DNA from: Candidatus Melainabacteria bacterium
GTDB taxonomy: Bacteria; Cyanobacteriota; Vampirovibrionia; Vampirovibrionales; JAJTHC01
Assembly (NCBI GenBank): GCA_026389055.1
Contig: JAPLIO010000204.1
Span: 1-18,405 of the forward strand
Length of the DNA stretch: 18,405 bases
Direction of reading: 5' to 3'
Positions 6,294 to 14,497 of this stretch are shown piece by piece; the first letter of the stretch is position 1; every line of letters begins with the position of its first letter. The notes beneath the pieces are model-generated. The model saw only the letters and a program-made list of their open reading frames with translations, did not search any database and was not told where the DNA came from. A program made the position numbers and the translations under genes.

Positions 6294-7535
6294 TTATTGA
6301 TAAGCCTTATTCAACACAACGGCAGGGGCAAGCTCTGCTTGAGCCGCTTCATCCCAAACCTTCACCACGTTATAAAACGCATCGCGTTCAACAGGGGTTT
6401 TACCCGCCTGCCGAATTAAATGCACTAGCTGACGAACCGTCAACCCTTGAGCGGTTTGCGTACCAGCGGCATGGGCAATTTTTTCCTGAATAACCGTGCC
6501 ATCCACATCATCTACCCCAAAATGCAAGCCCACTTGCGATATTTTTTCACCCATATGAATCCAAAACGATTTGATATGCGGAAAGTTATCCAGTACCAAT
6601 CGGCTAACGGCAAAATTCTTGAGGTTTTCAAAGCCCGTTAAGGCATGCTGGGCGTCGGCTCGGTTTTTTTCATAGTAACAATTCAGGGGAATAAAGCTTA
6701 AAAAGCCGCCCGTTTTATCTTGTTGTTCCCGAAGGGCTATCATATGGGAAACCCGCTCTTCAGGCGTTTCGCCCAAGCCTGCAAGCATGGTAGCATTACT
6801 TTTCAACCCCATTTTGTGGGCTAATCCGTGAATTTCGCACCACGTTTCGCCCGAAATTTTATCGGGGCAAACGATGGCTCTGACTCTGGGCGAAAATACT
6901 TCGGCTCCGCCACCTGGTAGGGCTTGAAGCCCAGCATCAATCAAGGTTTTAAGGGTTTCTTCCCAAGTGATGCCTTCAATTTTGGCGATGTAGTCAATTT
7001 CCGCGGCGGTTAACCCCTTCACATTCACCCAAGGGAATTCCTTGCGTAAGGCTTTAAACATATCGGCGTAATAGGCTAAGTTGGCTTTTTTATAATGCCC
7101 TGCCACAATATGAAATTCCCGAAGGGTTTCGTTGCCTTCGTAGGCGTGAATATCGTCAATTACTTTTTGAGTAGACCAAAAATAGGCGTGGGGCGATTGT
7201 TCTCCCTTTTTGAAGGAGCAAAACGTACAGGTATCTTCGCAAATATTGGTAGGGTTAATGTGGTAGTTATGCACCCACCAAACGCTGTTTTCATGCCCTT
7301 TTTCGGCACGCACTTTTCGAGCAACATCACCTAATAAACCAATCGCCAGTAAATCCGTCGAATTGTAAATGGCTAACGCATCTTCTTGGGTTAGGCGTTC
7401 TTTGGCAATGACTTTTTCAAAATACGGAAGCAATGGGTGTTGCTTTCCCAGCATCATTTCCGCTTCATAGGCAGATGAAAAAGGGTAACTTTCGCTGGTA
7501 GTGGCGGTTTCAACAAGCGGACGCATCATCATCAT
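6294..7535 (-). CDS. mqnE: Aminofutalosine synthase MqnE (radical SAM)
   Basis: Second step of the futalosine pathway. It adds the adenosyl radical from S-adenosylmethionine to the MqnA product, giving aminofutalosine. The 413-residue protein has the 4Fe-4S motif C99-x3-C103-x2-C106 (CEDTCTFCSF), then HIVAGHYKK, ALPGGGAEVFSPRVR, HKMGLKSNATMLAGLGETPEERV, LREQQDKTGGFLSFIP and a C-terminal AGKTPVERDAFYN. The LPGGGAEVF and PVERD forms fit MqnE rather than MqnC or CofH, though the three share a fold. The gene opens with four tandem ATG codons, MMMMRP, with no clear Shine-Dalgarno, so the exact start is ambiguous. mqnA follows on the same strand beyond the repeats at 5884-6259; MqnC and MqnB or MqnD functions must be elsewhere. 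Confidence 0.92.
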   Translation of the reverse strand: MMMMRPLVETATTSESYPFSSAYEAEMMLGKQHPLLPYFEKVIAKERLTQEDALAIYNSTDLLAIGLLGDVARKVRAEKGHENSVWWVHNYHINPTNICEDTCTFCSFKKGEQSPHAYFWSTQKVIDDIHAYEGNETLREFHIVAGHYKKANLAYYADMFKALRKEFPWVNVKGLTAAEIDYIAKIEGITWEETLKTLIDAGLQALPGGGAEVFSPRVRAIVCPDKISGETWCEIHGLAHKMGLKSNATMLAGLGETPEERVSHMIALREQQDKTGGFLSFIPLNCYYEKNRADAQHALTGFENLKNFAVSRLVLDNFPHIKSFWIHMGEKISQVGLHFGVDDVDGTVIQEKIAHAAGTQTAQGLTVRQLVHLIRQAGKTPVERDAFYNVVKVWDEAAQAELAPAVVLNKAYQ

Positions 7536-7625
7536 GGTAAATAAGGCTTTCTAACGGCTAGTGTAAACGTATAGCCCTATTTTAGCATGAAGATGAGGGG
7601 TTATTCCTTGAAAACGCTCAAGGTA

Positions 7626-9005
7626 CTACGCTAATTCGGCTTCGGTAGATTTTTTGGGGGTGCGGTGTTGTAGCCAATAATCTAACCCAAACAAGGCACC
7701 TGCCCCTACTACTACCCCTAGCCCGACGGGTAAGGCGTATTCGCCCAACTTCCATTCTTTGGCTTTATCTGCCGCATCTTTGGTTTTGTCAATCAGTTTA
7801 GCTGGCTCAAATCCGCATACCGTTTTGAGTAGATCTAGCGATTCAATCAAACCTGTCTCCGTTGGCGGTAAATTTGAGAATTCTGTATTTGCAATTTTGG
7901 TGATCTTCGCCTGTGTACCTACCAATAACGCCGTAAATTCTCTACCCGTTGCATAAGGCATACTCACAAATCCCTGCCCAATATTTCGCCCCCACCCTTT
8001 TTGAGAGTTCCTACAGGAATTTTCAAATGCGTCTGAAGCTTCGGTGCTTAAAATAGTTTTAAATTCTTTTAATTTATTCTTTAAAACATCAATTTTGAAT
8101 TCTTCAGGCCCAAACAATTGTTTGGTACGATCTCCGATTGCTAGGAATGGTTTAGTCCAATCTATTTCAGGATTAGCAGGTACATCGTAAACTTTTAGTA
8201 TTTTTTCACCTTTCATCTCAACGACGACTTTATTGGCTGTATCTATTAAGAATCTCTCTTTTTTTTCTATAGGAGATTTACCCCATAAATGGTTTTCTGA
8301 ACTGGTGTATTCTAAAATGTTATTAGGGTGTTGCGTGTATGTTTCTGTTTTACCGTTTAACGTTCTGCTTTTACTCTTTCCATCTGAAGTTACTGTAAAT
8401 TTTGCAGGGTCAGGGGAGATTGGCCCTCCTGGAGTACCGTCTGTTTTTAATTCGTAGGTTTTAACGGCATCATTTTCAACGGTATAATATTTCTTACCCA
8501 ACTTGTCGATAACAGTCTCGGGTGCTTTACCATCTGCGGAGGCTTTTTCTAATTTCCAACCACTTTTTGTTGCTGTTGCGTCTACCTTAGTTTGAGTCTT
8601 CGTACCCTCTTTTTTAGGGGCTTCATCCTCATTAAAGAACGTGTTCTTAACAACCGCTCCTATGGTACCACCCGCTAAAGCACCAACGCCTGTCGCTAAC
8701 GCCGTTTGAAGCGGATGCCCCGTTATCGGCGGAGCCGTCTGGGCAGTTGTCGCATCAGGTTGGGCAAAAGAAGGCGTGTACGTATCAGATAATCCTTCCG
8801 TTTGTGGGGGTAACGGGTTGCCGTATACATCCTGTTCAGGTTGTTGTAATAAAGGGGCTGATGGCAAATAAGTATCCAACGCAGGGGTACTATCCCCTGG
8901 CACAGCATCCGCTTGAGCAGGAAAATCCGCTGGGGTGGGGGAAGCAGCCGTGGGCACAGCCCAATTATTAGCAGAAACGGATGAAAAATCTGGAGAGAAC
9001 GACAT
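7626..9005 (-). CDS. Uncharacterised protein with disordered N-terminus and C-terminal membrane segment
   Basis: I do not recognise this family. The product has 459 residues. Residues 1-95 are rich in Pro, Ala, Gln and Thr and are probably disordered. A glycine-rich hydrophobic stretch, GVGALAGGTIGAVV, follows at about 103-116. The middle (about 125-420) is polar and mixed, with KYYTVENDAVKTYEL and further beta-rich, repeat-like strands. A likely transmembrane helix, YALPVGLGVVVGAGALFGL, lies near 424-443, with a short basic tail ending ELA. There is no signal peptide, so it may be tail-anchored. AGGA precedes the ATG by about 11 bases. Its architecture (low-complexity N-terminus plus a glycine-rich hydrophobic helix) resembles the protein at 15606-16760, although I see no sequence match. 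It stands alone between proB and mqnE. Confidence 0.7.
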   Translation of the reverse strand: MSFSPDFSSVSANNWAVPTAASPTPADFPAQADAVPGDSTPALDTYLPSAPLLQQPEQDVYGNPLPPQTEGLSDTYTPSFAQPDATTAQTAPPITGHPLQTALATGVGALAGGTIGAVVKNTFFNEDEAPKKEGTKTQTKVDATATKSGWKLEKASADGKAPETVIDKLGKKYYTVENDAVKTYELKTDGTPGGPISPDPAKFTVTSDGKSKSRTLNGKTETYTQHPNNILEYTSSENHLWGKSPIEKKERFLIDTANKVVVEMKGEKILKVYDVPANPEIDWTKPFLAIGDRTKQLFGPEEFKIDVLKNKLKEFKTILSTEASDAFENSCRNSQKGWGRNIGQGFVSMPYATGREFTALLVGTQAKITKIANTEFSNLPPTETGLIESLDLLKTVCGFEPAKLIDKTKDAADKAKEWKLGEYALPVGLGVVVGAGALFGLDYWLQHRTPKKSTEAELA

Positions 9006-9158
9006 AATAAGGTTTTCCTAACACGAAAGAGAAAGAGCAGTAAACAAAAATAAAAAGCTAGTTTTAGTAATAATATCATGCCAATTATGACACATAAGCC
9101 AATCTACAAAAGGATAAAACCATCGATAAGTTATTTTGTGCTAGCATTTTTTAAAACT

Positions 9159-10361
9159 TTATTCTTCAGTTGAAAGAAATAACTTACTTCGGTGTACCAC
9201 TTCCAAGTTTGCTAAGGCGGAACCATAGTGTAACAATAAGTCGGCTTTGGATTTGCCTACCATTCCCTGCAATTCTTGCGAACCAACCTGCACAACACCT
9301 CGCCCAAATTCCAAGCCCGTTTCATCCTGAATACTAACCACTTGCTGGGCAGAAAATTCGCCTTCAACGGCGACCACACCAACGGTTAACAAGCTGGCAC
9401 CTCGTTCCAATAAAGCTTGTTTGGCTCCTGCATTAATTTTAATAATACCCGTATAGCCAGATGCCAAGCCTATCCAGCGTTTAATGCTATTCTGAGTTTT
9501 ATCGGGGTGTGCCACAATAAAGGTGGCAGGGAAAGCGTCATCCGCCCCTGAAAATTCAAATAACCTAGCAATGGCTTGATTCGCCAAGCCTGTTGCAATA
9601 ACGATAGGTACCCCGCATTGAGCCGCCAATTGAGCTGCTTCCAGTTTAGAACTCATTCCGCCTCTGCCACTGTTACTTTTGCCCGCCGTACTAATGCGAT
9701 GCAGTTCTTCTAATTCATGAATGAGCGGTAACCGCTGGGCGGTAGGGTCATCAAACGGGTTGGCGGTGAAAATACCTTCCACGTTGGAAAGCACGACGAG
9801 CAAATCTGCCTCTAGTTGGGCTGAAACCAAGGCGGAAAGCTTGTCGTTATCGCCGAAACTGGTGGTTGCCACACTGGAAGGTTGTTCAAAAATGCCCGAT
9901 TCTGATAAAGCGTCGTTTTCATTGAGGATAGGTACCACGCCAAGGCTAAGCAGTTCTTCTAACAAGGCTTTTGCACTGATGTATCGCCACCGTTGGGAAA
10001 AATCGCTCGGGTTTAGCAACACTTGAGCCACGCCCACCCCATAATGCCGAAACAATTCTTGGTAAGTTTGCATCATATTGCTTTGCCCAGCGGCTGCGCA
10101 TGCCTGCTTTTGGACCCTATTAAGCGATTGTTCCAACGAAAACCCCAGTTGAAACCGCCCTGAAGCAATCGCCCCCGAAGTAACCACTACCACCTGCTTA
10201 CCTTGATGCACTAAATCAGAACATTGACGCACCAAGGCGGCTAGCTTATCAATGGCTAGCCTACCTTGTGAATCAACCAAAATTTGGCTTCCTAATTTAA
10301 TCACAATCCGCTTGGCGTTTTTCAGCGTCTGTTCAATGAGGGTTGAATCCGTGGCAAGCAT
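9159..10361 (-). CDS. proB: Glutamate 5-kinase with PUA domain
   Basis: First step of proline synthesis: ATP-dependent phosphorylation of glutamate. The 400-residue product has the amino-acid-kinase fold, with RIVIKLGSQIL (phosphate loop), VVVVTSGAIASGR, ACAAAGQSNMMQTY, VPILNENDALS, FGDNDKLSALVSAQLEADLLVVLSNVEG (short stretches of which are diagnostic), and GRGGMSSKLEAAQLAA. A C-terminal PUA domain starts near residue 300 (GIIKINAGAKQALLERGASLL and FGRGVVQVGSQEL). The two-domain length is normal for bacterial ProB. Its ATG directly follows the gyrA stop with no gap (TAA then ATG), so the pair is surely co-transcribed and translationally coupled. No proA is in view. Feedback control by proline acts on the kinase domain in this family. 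Confidence 0.95.
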   Translation of the reverse strand: MLATDSTLIEQTLKNAKRIVIKLGSQILVDSQGRLAIDKLAALVRQCSDLVHQGKQVVVVTSGAIASGRFQLGFSLEQSLNRVQKQACAAAGQSNMMQTYQELFRHYGVGVAQVLLNPSDFSQRWRYISAKALLEELLSLGVVPILNENDALSESGIFEQPSSVATTSFGDNDKLSALVSAQLEADLLVVLSNVEGIFTANPFDDPTAQRLPLIHELEELHRISTAGKSNSGRGGMSSKLEAAQLAAQCGVPIVIATGLANQAIARLFEFSGADDAFPATFIVAHPDKTQNSIKRWIGLASGYTGIIKINAGAKQALLERGASLLTVGVVAVEGEFSAQQVVSIQDETGLEFGRGVVQVGSQELQGMVGKSKADLLLHYGSALANLEVVHRSKLFLSTEE

Positions 10362-12917
10362 TTATTCAGCTTCGCCACCGTTTTCAGTTTCGCTTTCAGC
10401 CCCTTCAATCACTTCATCAACAGATGTTGAAACCACTTTGGTGAGGTTTGAAACACTATCAGACGCATCCATATTCATGATACGAACCCCTGTAGCAGGC
10501 CGCCCTTGACGGGAAATGCTAGAAGCCGCTAACCGAACAACCACCCCGTTGGTAGAAGTGATCATTAACTCGTCAGATTCATGCACCACGCAAGTGGAAA
10601 CCAGTAACGATTGACGATTTTTGAACTTCGTTGAAATTAGGCCAATCCCGCCACGGGCTTGCGGACGGAATTCGGACGCACCGACCCGTTTGCCGTAGCC
10701 ATCATTGGTTACAAATAGAATTTCAGTGGGGTCTTCGGGGGTTTCAACCGAAGGCAGAACGCTCATGGCAGCAATTTGGTCGCCTGTGCGAAGTTTGATT
10801 GAAATCACGCCTCGGGCTGTTCTACCCATCGAGCGTAAATCATCCACCGCAAAGCGAATCGCCATCCCCATGTGGGAAGAGATAAACACGGTGTCTGATT
10901 CGGCAGCTTCCATTACCCAGCCGAGTGAATCGCCTTCTTCAAGGGTTACGGCAATTAAGCCGTTTTTGCGGATGTTTTCAAAATTGTTCATGTCAATTTT
11001 CTTAATCCACCCATTGTGGGTTAACATCAGCAAGAAATGACCTTCAACAAATTCTTTAACAGGTACCACGGAAGTAATTCGTTCATCTTGAGCCAATGGC
11101 AACAGGTTGATAATTGCCAACCCTTTGGCTTGACGAGACCCTTCAGGTAAATCATAAACCTTCAGCGAATGAGCCACGCCTTTGGAAGTGAAGAACAACA
11201 CTTGGTTGTGCATACCTGCCGTAAAGAAATGGGTTACATCGTCTTCGTCCCGAGTCTTCATCGCCCCTTTGCCACGGGTAGCACGGTTTTGGCGTTCAAA
11301 CGTATCTAAAGCAATCCGTTTAATATAGCCTTTTTCCGTAATAAATACCGCCATTTCTTCGTTAGGCGTTAAATCTTCAATGGAAAAATCAGCATCTTCG
11401 CCCAACACAATTTGCGTTTTACGGTCGTCGCCAAATTTATCTCGTAATTCCAATAACTCGCCTTTAATAATGGTTAGCACTTTCACTCTGTCTGATAAAA
11501 TAGCTTTATATTCCATAATCGCTTCACGCAACAAGGCGTATTCTTTTTCGATTTTTTCCCGCTCTAAACCCGTCAACCGACGCAATTGCATTTCCAAAAT
11601 CGCATTGGCTTGCAATTCATCTAAGCTATATTGGCTCATCAACCCTTGTCGAGCAATTTCAGACGTACTAGCTGCCCGAATCAACTTGATAATAGCATCC
11701 ATATCGCCCAAGGCAATTAACAAGCCTGATAAAATATGAGCCCGAGCTTCCGCTTTTCTCAATTCAAAGCGTGTCCGCCGAACGACGACCACGACACGGT
11801 GTTCCACAAATTCATGCAGAACATCCGTAATGGTCAACAACCGAGGCTGATTATTTACCAACGCCAACATATTCACGCCAAAACTGGTTTGCAAACTAGT
11901 GTGTTTGAACAAATTGCGTTTCACCACATCGGGCATGGCATCTCGTTTGAGTTCAATCACCAAACGTAAACCATCTCTGTCCGATTCGTTACGCAAATCT
12001 CGGATGCCTTCAATTTTTTTATCCCGAACTAATTCGGCAATTTTTTCAATGAGGGTTGTTAGGTTCACCTGATACGGAATTTCATGAATGACAATAGCTG
12101 TACATTCATGCCTACCTGCCCCACCCGGAATTTGTTCAATAGAAGTAACGGCTCTCATCTTAACGGAACCACGCCCTGTACGAAACGCTTCCCGAATACC
12201 TGCCTGCCCAACAATTTCTCCGCCCGTGGGGAAATCTGGCCCTTTAATATATTGAAGAATCCCCGTGTTATCAATGGTCGGGTCGTCAATCAAGGCAACA
12301 ATGCCATCAATCACTTCCCGTGCGTTGAAGGGGGGGATATTGGTTGCCATACCCACGGCAATACCACCAGACCCATTGAGCAATAGCATGGGCAAACGGG
12401 TAGGCAAAACAGACGGTTCTTCTTCAGAGCCATCATAGTTGGGCTGAAAATCGACGGTATCTTGTTCAATATCTTGCAAAACAGGGATAGCAATATGAGC
12501 CAATTTACATTCCGTATACCGCATGGCAGCTGCGTTATCGCCTTCAATTGAACCGAAGTTACCGTGTCCGTTAATGAGCGGGTAGCGAAGGGCAAAATCT
12601 TGAGCCATCCGCACGAGTGCATCGTAAACCGAAGTATCGCCGTGGGGGTGATATTTACCCAGCACTTCCCCAACAATTTTGGCACACTTTTTGAATGATT
12701 TTTCAGGGCTTAAGCCTAATTCGTGCATGGCGTACAAAATACGACGGTGAACGGGCTTTAAGCCATCACGCACATCAGGCAAGGCACGCCCAACAATAAC
12801 CGACATGGCGTAATCAATGTAGGAGCGTCGCATTTCTTCACGGATTGAAACGGGTTGAATATTACCGTCTCCGAAAACTTGATTGTAGGGGTTTATGGCA
12901 GGTTTACTCATCATCAT
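10362..12917 (-). CDS. gyrA: DNA gyrase subunit A
   Basis: Breakage-reunion subunit of gyrase, which introduces negative supercoils. The 851-residue product contains YAMSVIVGRALPDVRDGLKPV, then GKYHPHGDTSVYDALVRMAQ (the quinolone-determining region, with Thr95 at the position of E. coli Ser83 and the acidic Asp99 retained), and catalytic Tyr134 in MRYTECKLA. The C-terminal beta-pinwheel starts near 515. The position of the GyrA box (QRRGGKG in E. coli) holds QNRATRGKG (543-551), a variant I associate with cyanobacterial GyrA. The end is acidic (VIEGAESETENGGEAE), as in other GyrA tails. A ParC assignment is less likely because of this box and tail. Three tandem ATGs open the gene and no Shine-Dalgarno is visible. 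proB abuts it downstream. Confidence 0.94.
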   Translation of the reverse strand: MMMSKPAINPYNQVFGDGNIQPVSIREEMRRSYIDYAMSVIVGRALPDVRDGLKPVHRRILYAMHELGLSPEKSFKKCAKIVGEVLGKYHPHGDTSVYDALVRMAQDFALRYPLINGHGNFGSIEGDNAAAMRYTECKLAHIAIPVLQDIEQDTVDFQPNYDGSEEEPSVLPTRLPMLLLNGSGGIAVGMATNIPPFNAREVIDGIVALIDDPTIDNTGILQYIKGPDFPTGGEIVGQAGIREAFRTGRGSVKMRAVTSIEQIPGGAGRHECTAIVIHEIPYQVNLTTLIEKIAELVRDKKIEGIRDLRNESDRDGLRLVIELKRDAMPDVVKRNLFKHTSLQTSFGVNMLALVNNQPRLLTITDVLHEFVEHRVVVVVRRTRFELRKAEARAHILSGLLIALGDMDAIIKLIRAASTSEIARQGLMSQYSLDELQANAILEMQLRRLTGLEREKIEKEYALLREAIMEYKAILSDRVKVLTIIKGELLELRDKFGDDRKTQIVLGEDADFSIEDLTPNEEMAVFITEKGYIKRIALDTFERQNRATRGKGAMKTRDEDDVTHFFTAGMHNQVLFFTSKGVAHSLKVYDLPEGSRQAKGLAIINLLPLAQDERITSVVPVKEFVEGHFLLMLTHNGWIKKIDMNNFENIRKNGLIAVTLEEGDSLGWVMEAAESDTVFISSHMGMAIRFAVDDLRSMGRTARGVISIKLRTGDQIAAMSVLPSVETPEDPTEILFVTNDGYGKRVGASEFRPQARGGIGLISTKFKNRQSLLVSTCVVHESDELMITSTNGVVVRLAASSISRQGRPATGVRIMNMDASDSVSNLTKVVSTSVDEVIEGAESETENGGEAE

Positions 12918-12937
12918 AAGAGGTGAAAACGCTTTCT

Positions 12938-12965
12938 ATTCTAGGATATAGAGATTACAGGTTAA
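12938..12965 (-). promoter_or_regulatory. Possible gyrA promoter
   Basis: On the minus strand TTAACC (12960-12965), a 16-bp spacer and TAGAAT (12938-12943) lie about 20 bp before the first gyrA ATG, which would leave a short leader. The match is moderate. Read-through from the upstream tRNA gene on the same strand is an alternative. Confidence 0.4.
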
Positions 12966-13062
12966 TGTTATCTTTAATCATACCCAAAACAAACCAAAAA
13001 GGCAAAACCATTTCAGCCAAGATTCAACGCTTAAATTGTCTCTCTACTTCCCCAAAGTTAAA

Positions 13063-13138
13063 TGGTGCCAACAACAGGAATCGAACCTGCGACCTGATGA
13101 TTACGAATCAACTGCTCTACCGACTGAGCTATGTTGGC
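13063..13138 (-). tRNA. tRNA-Thr (anticodon CGT), CCA encoded
   Basis: A 76-base cloverleaf read on the minus strand. The acceptor stem GCCAACA pairs perfectly with TGTTGGC, followed by discriminator A and an encoded CCA. The D arm is GCTC-AGTCGGTA-GAGC. The anticodon loop TTCGTAA gives CGT, which reads ACG (Thr), with U33 and A37 in place; its stem GTTGA/TCATC has one U-U mismatch. The T arm is GCAGG-TTCGATT-CCTGT. The G1-C72 and C2-G71 pairs agree with threonine identity. The gene lies between gyrA (same strand, downstream) and xerC (divergent). Confidence 0.95.
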
Positions 13139-13171
13139 AAACCAAACCGAGCATTCACGCTCAACTTCACT

Positions 13172-13177
13172 TATAAT
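13172..13177 (+). promoter_or_regulatory. Possible -10 box of xerC
   Basis: A perfect TATAAT lies 51 bp before the xerC start in the 90-bp spacer shared with the divergent tRNA gene. No good -35 is present at the right distance, so this is tentative. Confidence 0.35.
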
Positions 13178-13228
13178 GATAAAAACACACCTAAAAATCA
13201 ACCCCCATAAAGTGGAAAACGGTTCCGT

Positions 13229-14179
13229 ATGATGACCCTTAAACCAGATGATTGTTCGCATCCGCAAGCCCTGCTTTCAGATTATTTAACCACCCTAGCC
13301 GAAGAGCGAGGCTATTCCGCCCACACGCTTTCCGCCTACGAAGGCGATATTCTGCAATTTTTAGACTTTATGGAAGCCAATCAGCTGAAAACATGGCAAG
13401 CCCTCAATCGCCGAAGTGTCAACCAGTTTTTGGGCATTCTTCGCCAAGAAGCCTATAAAACCCGCAGTGTGTTGCGTAAAATTTCTGCCTTACGAGGATT
13501 CTTTCTGTGGCTACAAGAAGCACACCATCTGCAAGAAAACGTGTTTGATTGGCTGGAATTACCCAAACGCACCCACGCCTTACCCAAAGCCATTAGCCAA
13601 GCCGATATTCAACGGTTATTGACCCACCTAAAAATTCAATCGCTAACCAACGAAGAAGCAACGCATCAGCAAGTGGCGGTGGGCTTGCTTTACGCTTGTG
13701 GGTTGCGGGTAACAGAACTGGTCAACCTCTGCTGGCATCAGGTGGATTTATCCGTTGGGTTTGTACGATGTTTCGGGAAAGGGCAAAAAGAACGATTGAT
13801 TCCCCTGCCCCCTGTAACTATTGCCTTGTTGGAAGATTATCGGTATGAATTCCCGATTAAAGACAAAAAACAGCCGATTCTTCCCGCTTACCTCATCACG
13901 CCAGAAGCGATTTTAACCCATAACAAGGCGGATTATTTCAAGCCTGTTAACCGTATGAAAATTTGGCAGTGGAGCAAGCAGTGGGAAGCGTTTTTAAAGA
14001 AGCCACTGTCTCCGCATTCGTTTCGGCATAGTTTTGCTAGCCATTTATTGGAAAATGGGGCAGATTTACGGGTGGTTCAGGAGCTGTTGGGGCATCAAGA
14101 TATTGCGACGACGCAAATTTATACCCATATTCAAAAGGCACATATTCAAAAAGTACATAAAGCCGCTTTTGATGATTAA
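13229..14179 (+). CDS. xerC: Tyrosine recombinase, XerC/XerD type
   Basis: Site-specific recombinase of 316 residues, the size of XerC/XerD, which resolve chromosome dimers at dif. The N-terminal SAM-like core-binding domain spans about 15-110 (YLTTLAEERGYSAHTLSAY, then RSVLRKISALRGFFLWL). The catalytic domain has all expected residues: Arg160 (CGLRVTEL), Lys184 (GKGQKER), His263 and Arg266 (HSFRHSFASH), His289 (LLGHQD) and the nucleophile Tyr298 (TTQIYTHIQ). The segment YEFPIKDKKQPILPAYLITP is longer and less conserved than in typical XerC. Two tandem ATGs begin the gene, with only a weak GTGGA upstream. There is no phage or integron neighbour, which favours a housekeeping role. XerC cannot be told from XerD here. 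No dif-like site was found. Confidence 0.88.
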   Translation: MMTLKPDDCSHPQALLSDYLTTLAEERGYSAHTLSAYEGDILQFLDFMEANQLKTWQALNRRSVNQFLGILRQEAYKTRSVLRKISALRGFFLWLQEAHHLQENVFDWLELPKRTHALPKAISQADIQRLLTHLKIQSLTNEEATHQQVAVGLLYACGLRVTELVNLCWHQVDLSVGFVRCFGKGQKERLIPLPPVTIALLEDYRYEFPIKDKKQPILPAYLITPEAILTHNKADYFKPVNRMKIWQWSKQWEAFLKKPLSPHSFRHSFASHLLENGADLRVVQELLGHQDIATTQIYTHIQKAHIQKVHKAAFDD

Positions 14180-14214
14180 GTCGTATCCTTCATAACAATA
14201 ACGTGGATGGGTTA

Positions 14215-14445
14215 ATCGCTTCGGTCTGGGGCTTCACGGGGGGTGTTGTTTGAACACCCCCCATACCCCCCGCAAAATTAAGGGGCAGCTCACCGCCCCC
14301 TTAATAATCCCCAGGGTAACAACTGGTTAATTGGCTTGCGTGTACGTTGAAAATAGGCTTGACCGAAAACCAGAGGGTTTCCTAATTGGTCTGCTTCGCT
14401 ACGCTCGCACCAGCCTATCTCCAACTACGTATGGTTTGAATCTAA
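14215..14445 (-). repeat. Structured ~230-bp dispersed repeat, copy B
   Basis: Inverted copy of the repeat at 6031-6259; it fills most of the 318-bp spacer after xerC. Read on the minus strand, the equivalent hairpins are GACC/GGTC (14388-14391 with 14361-14364) enclosing GGAAACC/GGTTTTC with a CTCT loop, then the unchanged ATTAAGGGG...CCCCTTAAT hairpin, and GGGGGGTGTT with AACACCCCCC (14238-14262) around CAAAC. Stem sequences differ from copy A in both arms together. It starts about 35 bp past the xerC stop and points back towards it, the same placement as copy A to mqnE. The rest of the spacer (14180-14214 and 14446-14497) shows no gene. Confidence 0.78.
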
Positions 14446-14497
14446 AAATCCCAACAAAAGCTAGCAAAGATTAAAAGCTCAACTTTTTTGGCAGGTG

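Noticed and set aside
7606..7623. Inverted repeat CCTTGA...TCAAGG between mqnE and the unknown gene at 7626
   Set aside because: Six base pairs with no T-run on either strand; too weak to call a terminator.
11380..12386. Several plus-strand frames of 77-119 codons inside gyrA
   Set aside because: They are antisense shadows of gyrA; none has a recognisable motif or ribosome binding site.
13139..13228. A dif-like recombination site next to xerC
   Set aside because: TATAAT is present in the spacer but there are no paired XerC/XerD arms with a central hexamer. No site could be found elsewhere in the window.
12923..13267. Open frames on both strands spanning the tRNA-Thr gene
   Set aside because: They read through a clear tRNA. 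The translated T-arm and anticodon-arm peptides are typical of false proteins called over tRNAs.
14238..14262. GC-rich 10-bp hairpin after xerC as a rho-independent terminator
   Set aside because: No T-run follows on the plus strand, and the hairpin belongs to the dispersed repeat in which it covaries; it may still slow transcription.
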